DNA of 14,897 nt from UBA931 sp036825435 (GTDB lineage Bacteria > Pseudomonadota > Gammaproteobacteria > Burkholderiales > Casimicrobiaceae). This document shows positions 14,882 through 14,897 of this stretch, in pieces. The notes below the pieces were generated by a model. That model was not told the DNA's origin. It was given only the letters and a program-made list of their open reading frames with translations, and searched no databases. The DNA is taken from NCBI GenBank assembly GCA_036825435.1, contig DAISYG010000053.1, positions 1 through 14,897 on the forward strand, written 5' to 3'. Positions within the stretch are counted from its first letter, which is position 1. Each line of letters opens with the position of its first letter. The position numbers and the translations under genes are program-made.

Positions 14882-14897
14882 TAAAAACGCCCGCGAT
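14882..14897 (+). terminator. Possible left arm of a terminator, cut by the window end
   Basis: After the second protease the sequence runs AAAAACGCCCGCGAT to the window edge. An A-run followed by a GC-rich arm is what the left half of an intrinsic terminator looks like, as in the one after fadL. The right half lies outside, so this is only a guess. Confidence 0.3.

Overview
The window looks like part of the chromosome of a gammaproteobacterium. The gene order prfB-lysS matches Escherichia coli, and RF2, LysRS, FadD, YciA and FadL all resemble enterobacterial proteins over their whole length. The genus cannot be told from the sequence. Base composition and codon style are fairly even, and no transposase, integrase, tRNA, rRNA or CRISPR array was seen. 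About twelve genes can be supported, and nearly all of the window is coding.

Layout. (1) Positions 1-3385, minus strand: a signal-peptide TPR protein is followed, through a 4-bp ATGA overlap, by a purine nucleoside permease (NUP)-family protein. Next come two tandem paralogues of an unrecognised secreted protein; the second is cut by the window edge. (2) Positions 3386-3466: a short divergent promoter region with back-to-back -10-like boxes. (3) Positions 3467-6123, plus strand: prfB, including its in-frame UGA and the programmed +1 frameshift, then lysS. This is translation housekeeping. (4) Positions 6314-6544: a small orphan HMA-fold protein whose metal-binding CxxC is replaced by DxxH. 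(5) Positions 6821-10353: a compact fatty-acid unit of fadD (acyl-CoA synthetase), a yciA-like acyl-CoA thioesterase overlapping it by 4 bp, and fadL (outer-membrane fatty acid channel). It is closed by a strong intrinsic terminator. (6) Positions 10482-14863: a lipoprotein with a DUF6265-like domain, then two tandem secreted serine proteases of the lysyl endopeptidase (Achromobacter protease I) type. Both proteases end in the same ~120-residue C-terminal domain.

How the genes work together. FadL, FadD and YciA form a logical route: fatty acid uptake across the outer membrane, activation to acyl-CoA, and release of acyl-CoA by hydrolysis. The protease pair looks like an exported nutritional or predatory activity. 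Both proteases keep the catalytic triad, the six disulfide cysteines of Achromobacter protease I and the Asp that sets lysine specificity. In both, a Lys lies exactly at the predicted end of the propeptide, which suggests self-processing. The least understood parts are the C-terminal domain of the proteases, the tandem secreted family at the left edge, and the HMA protein without cysteines. No clearly new multi-gene system was found; these three are the best leads.
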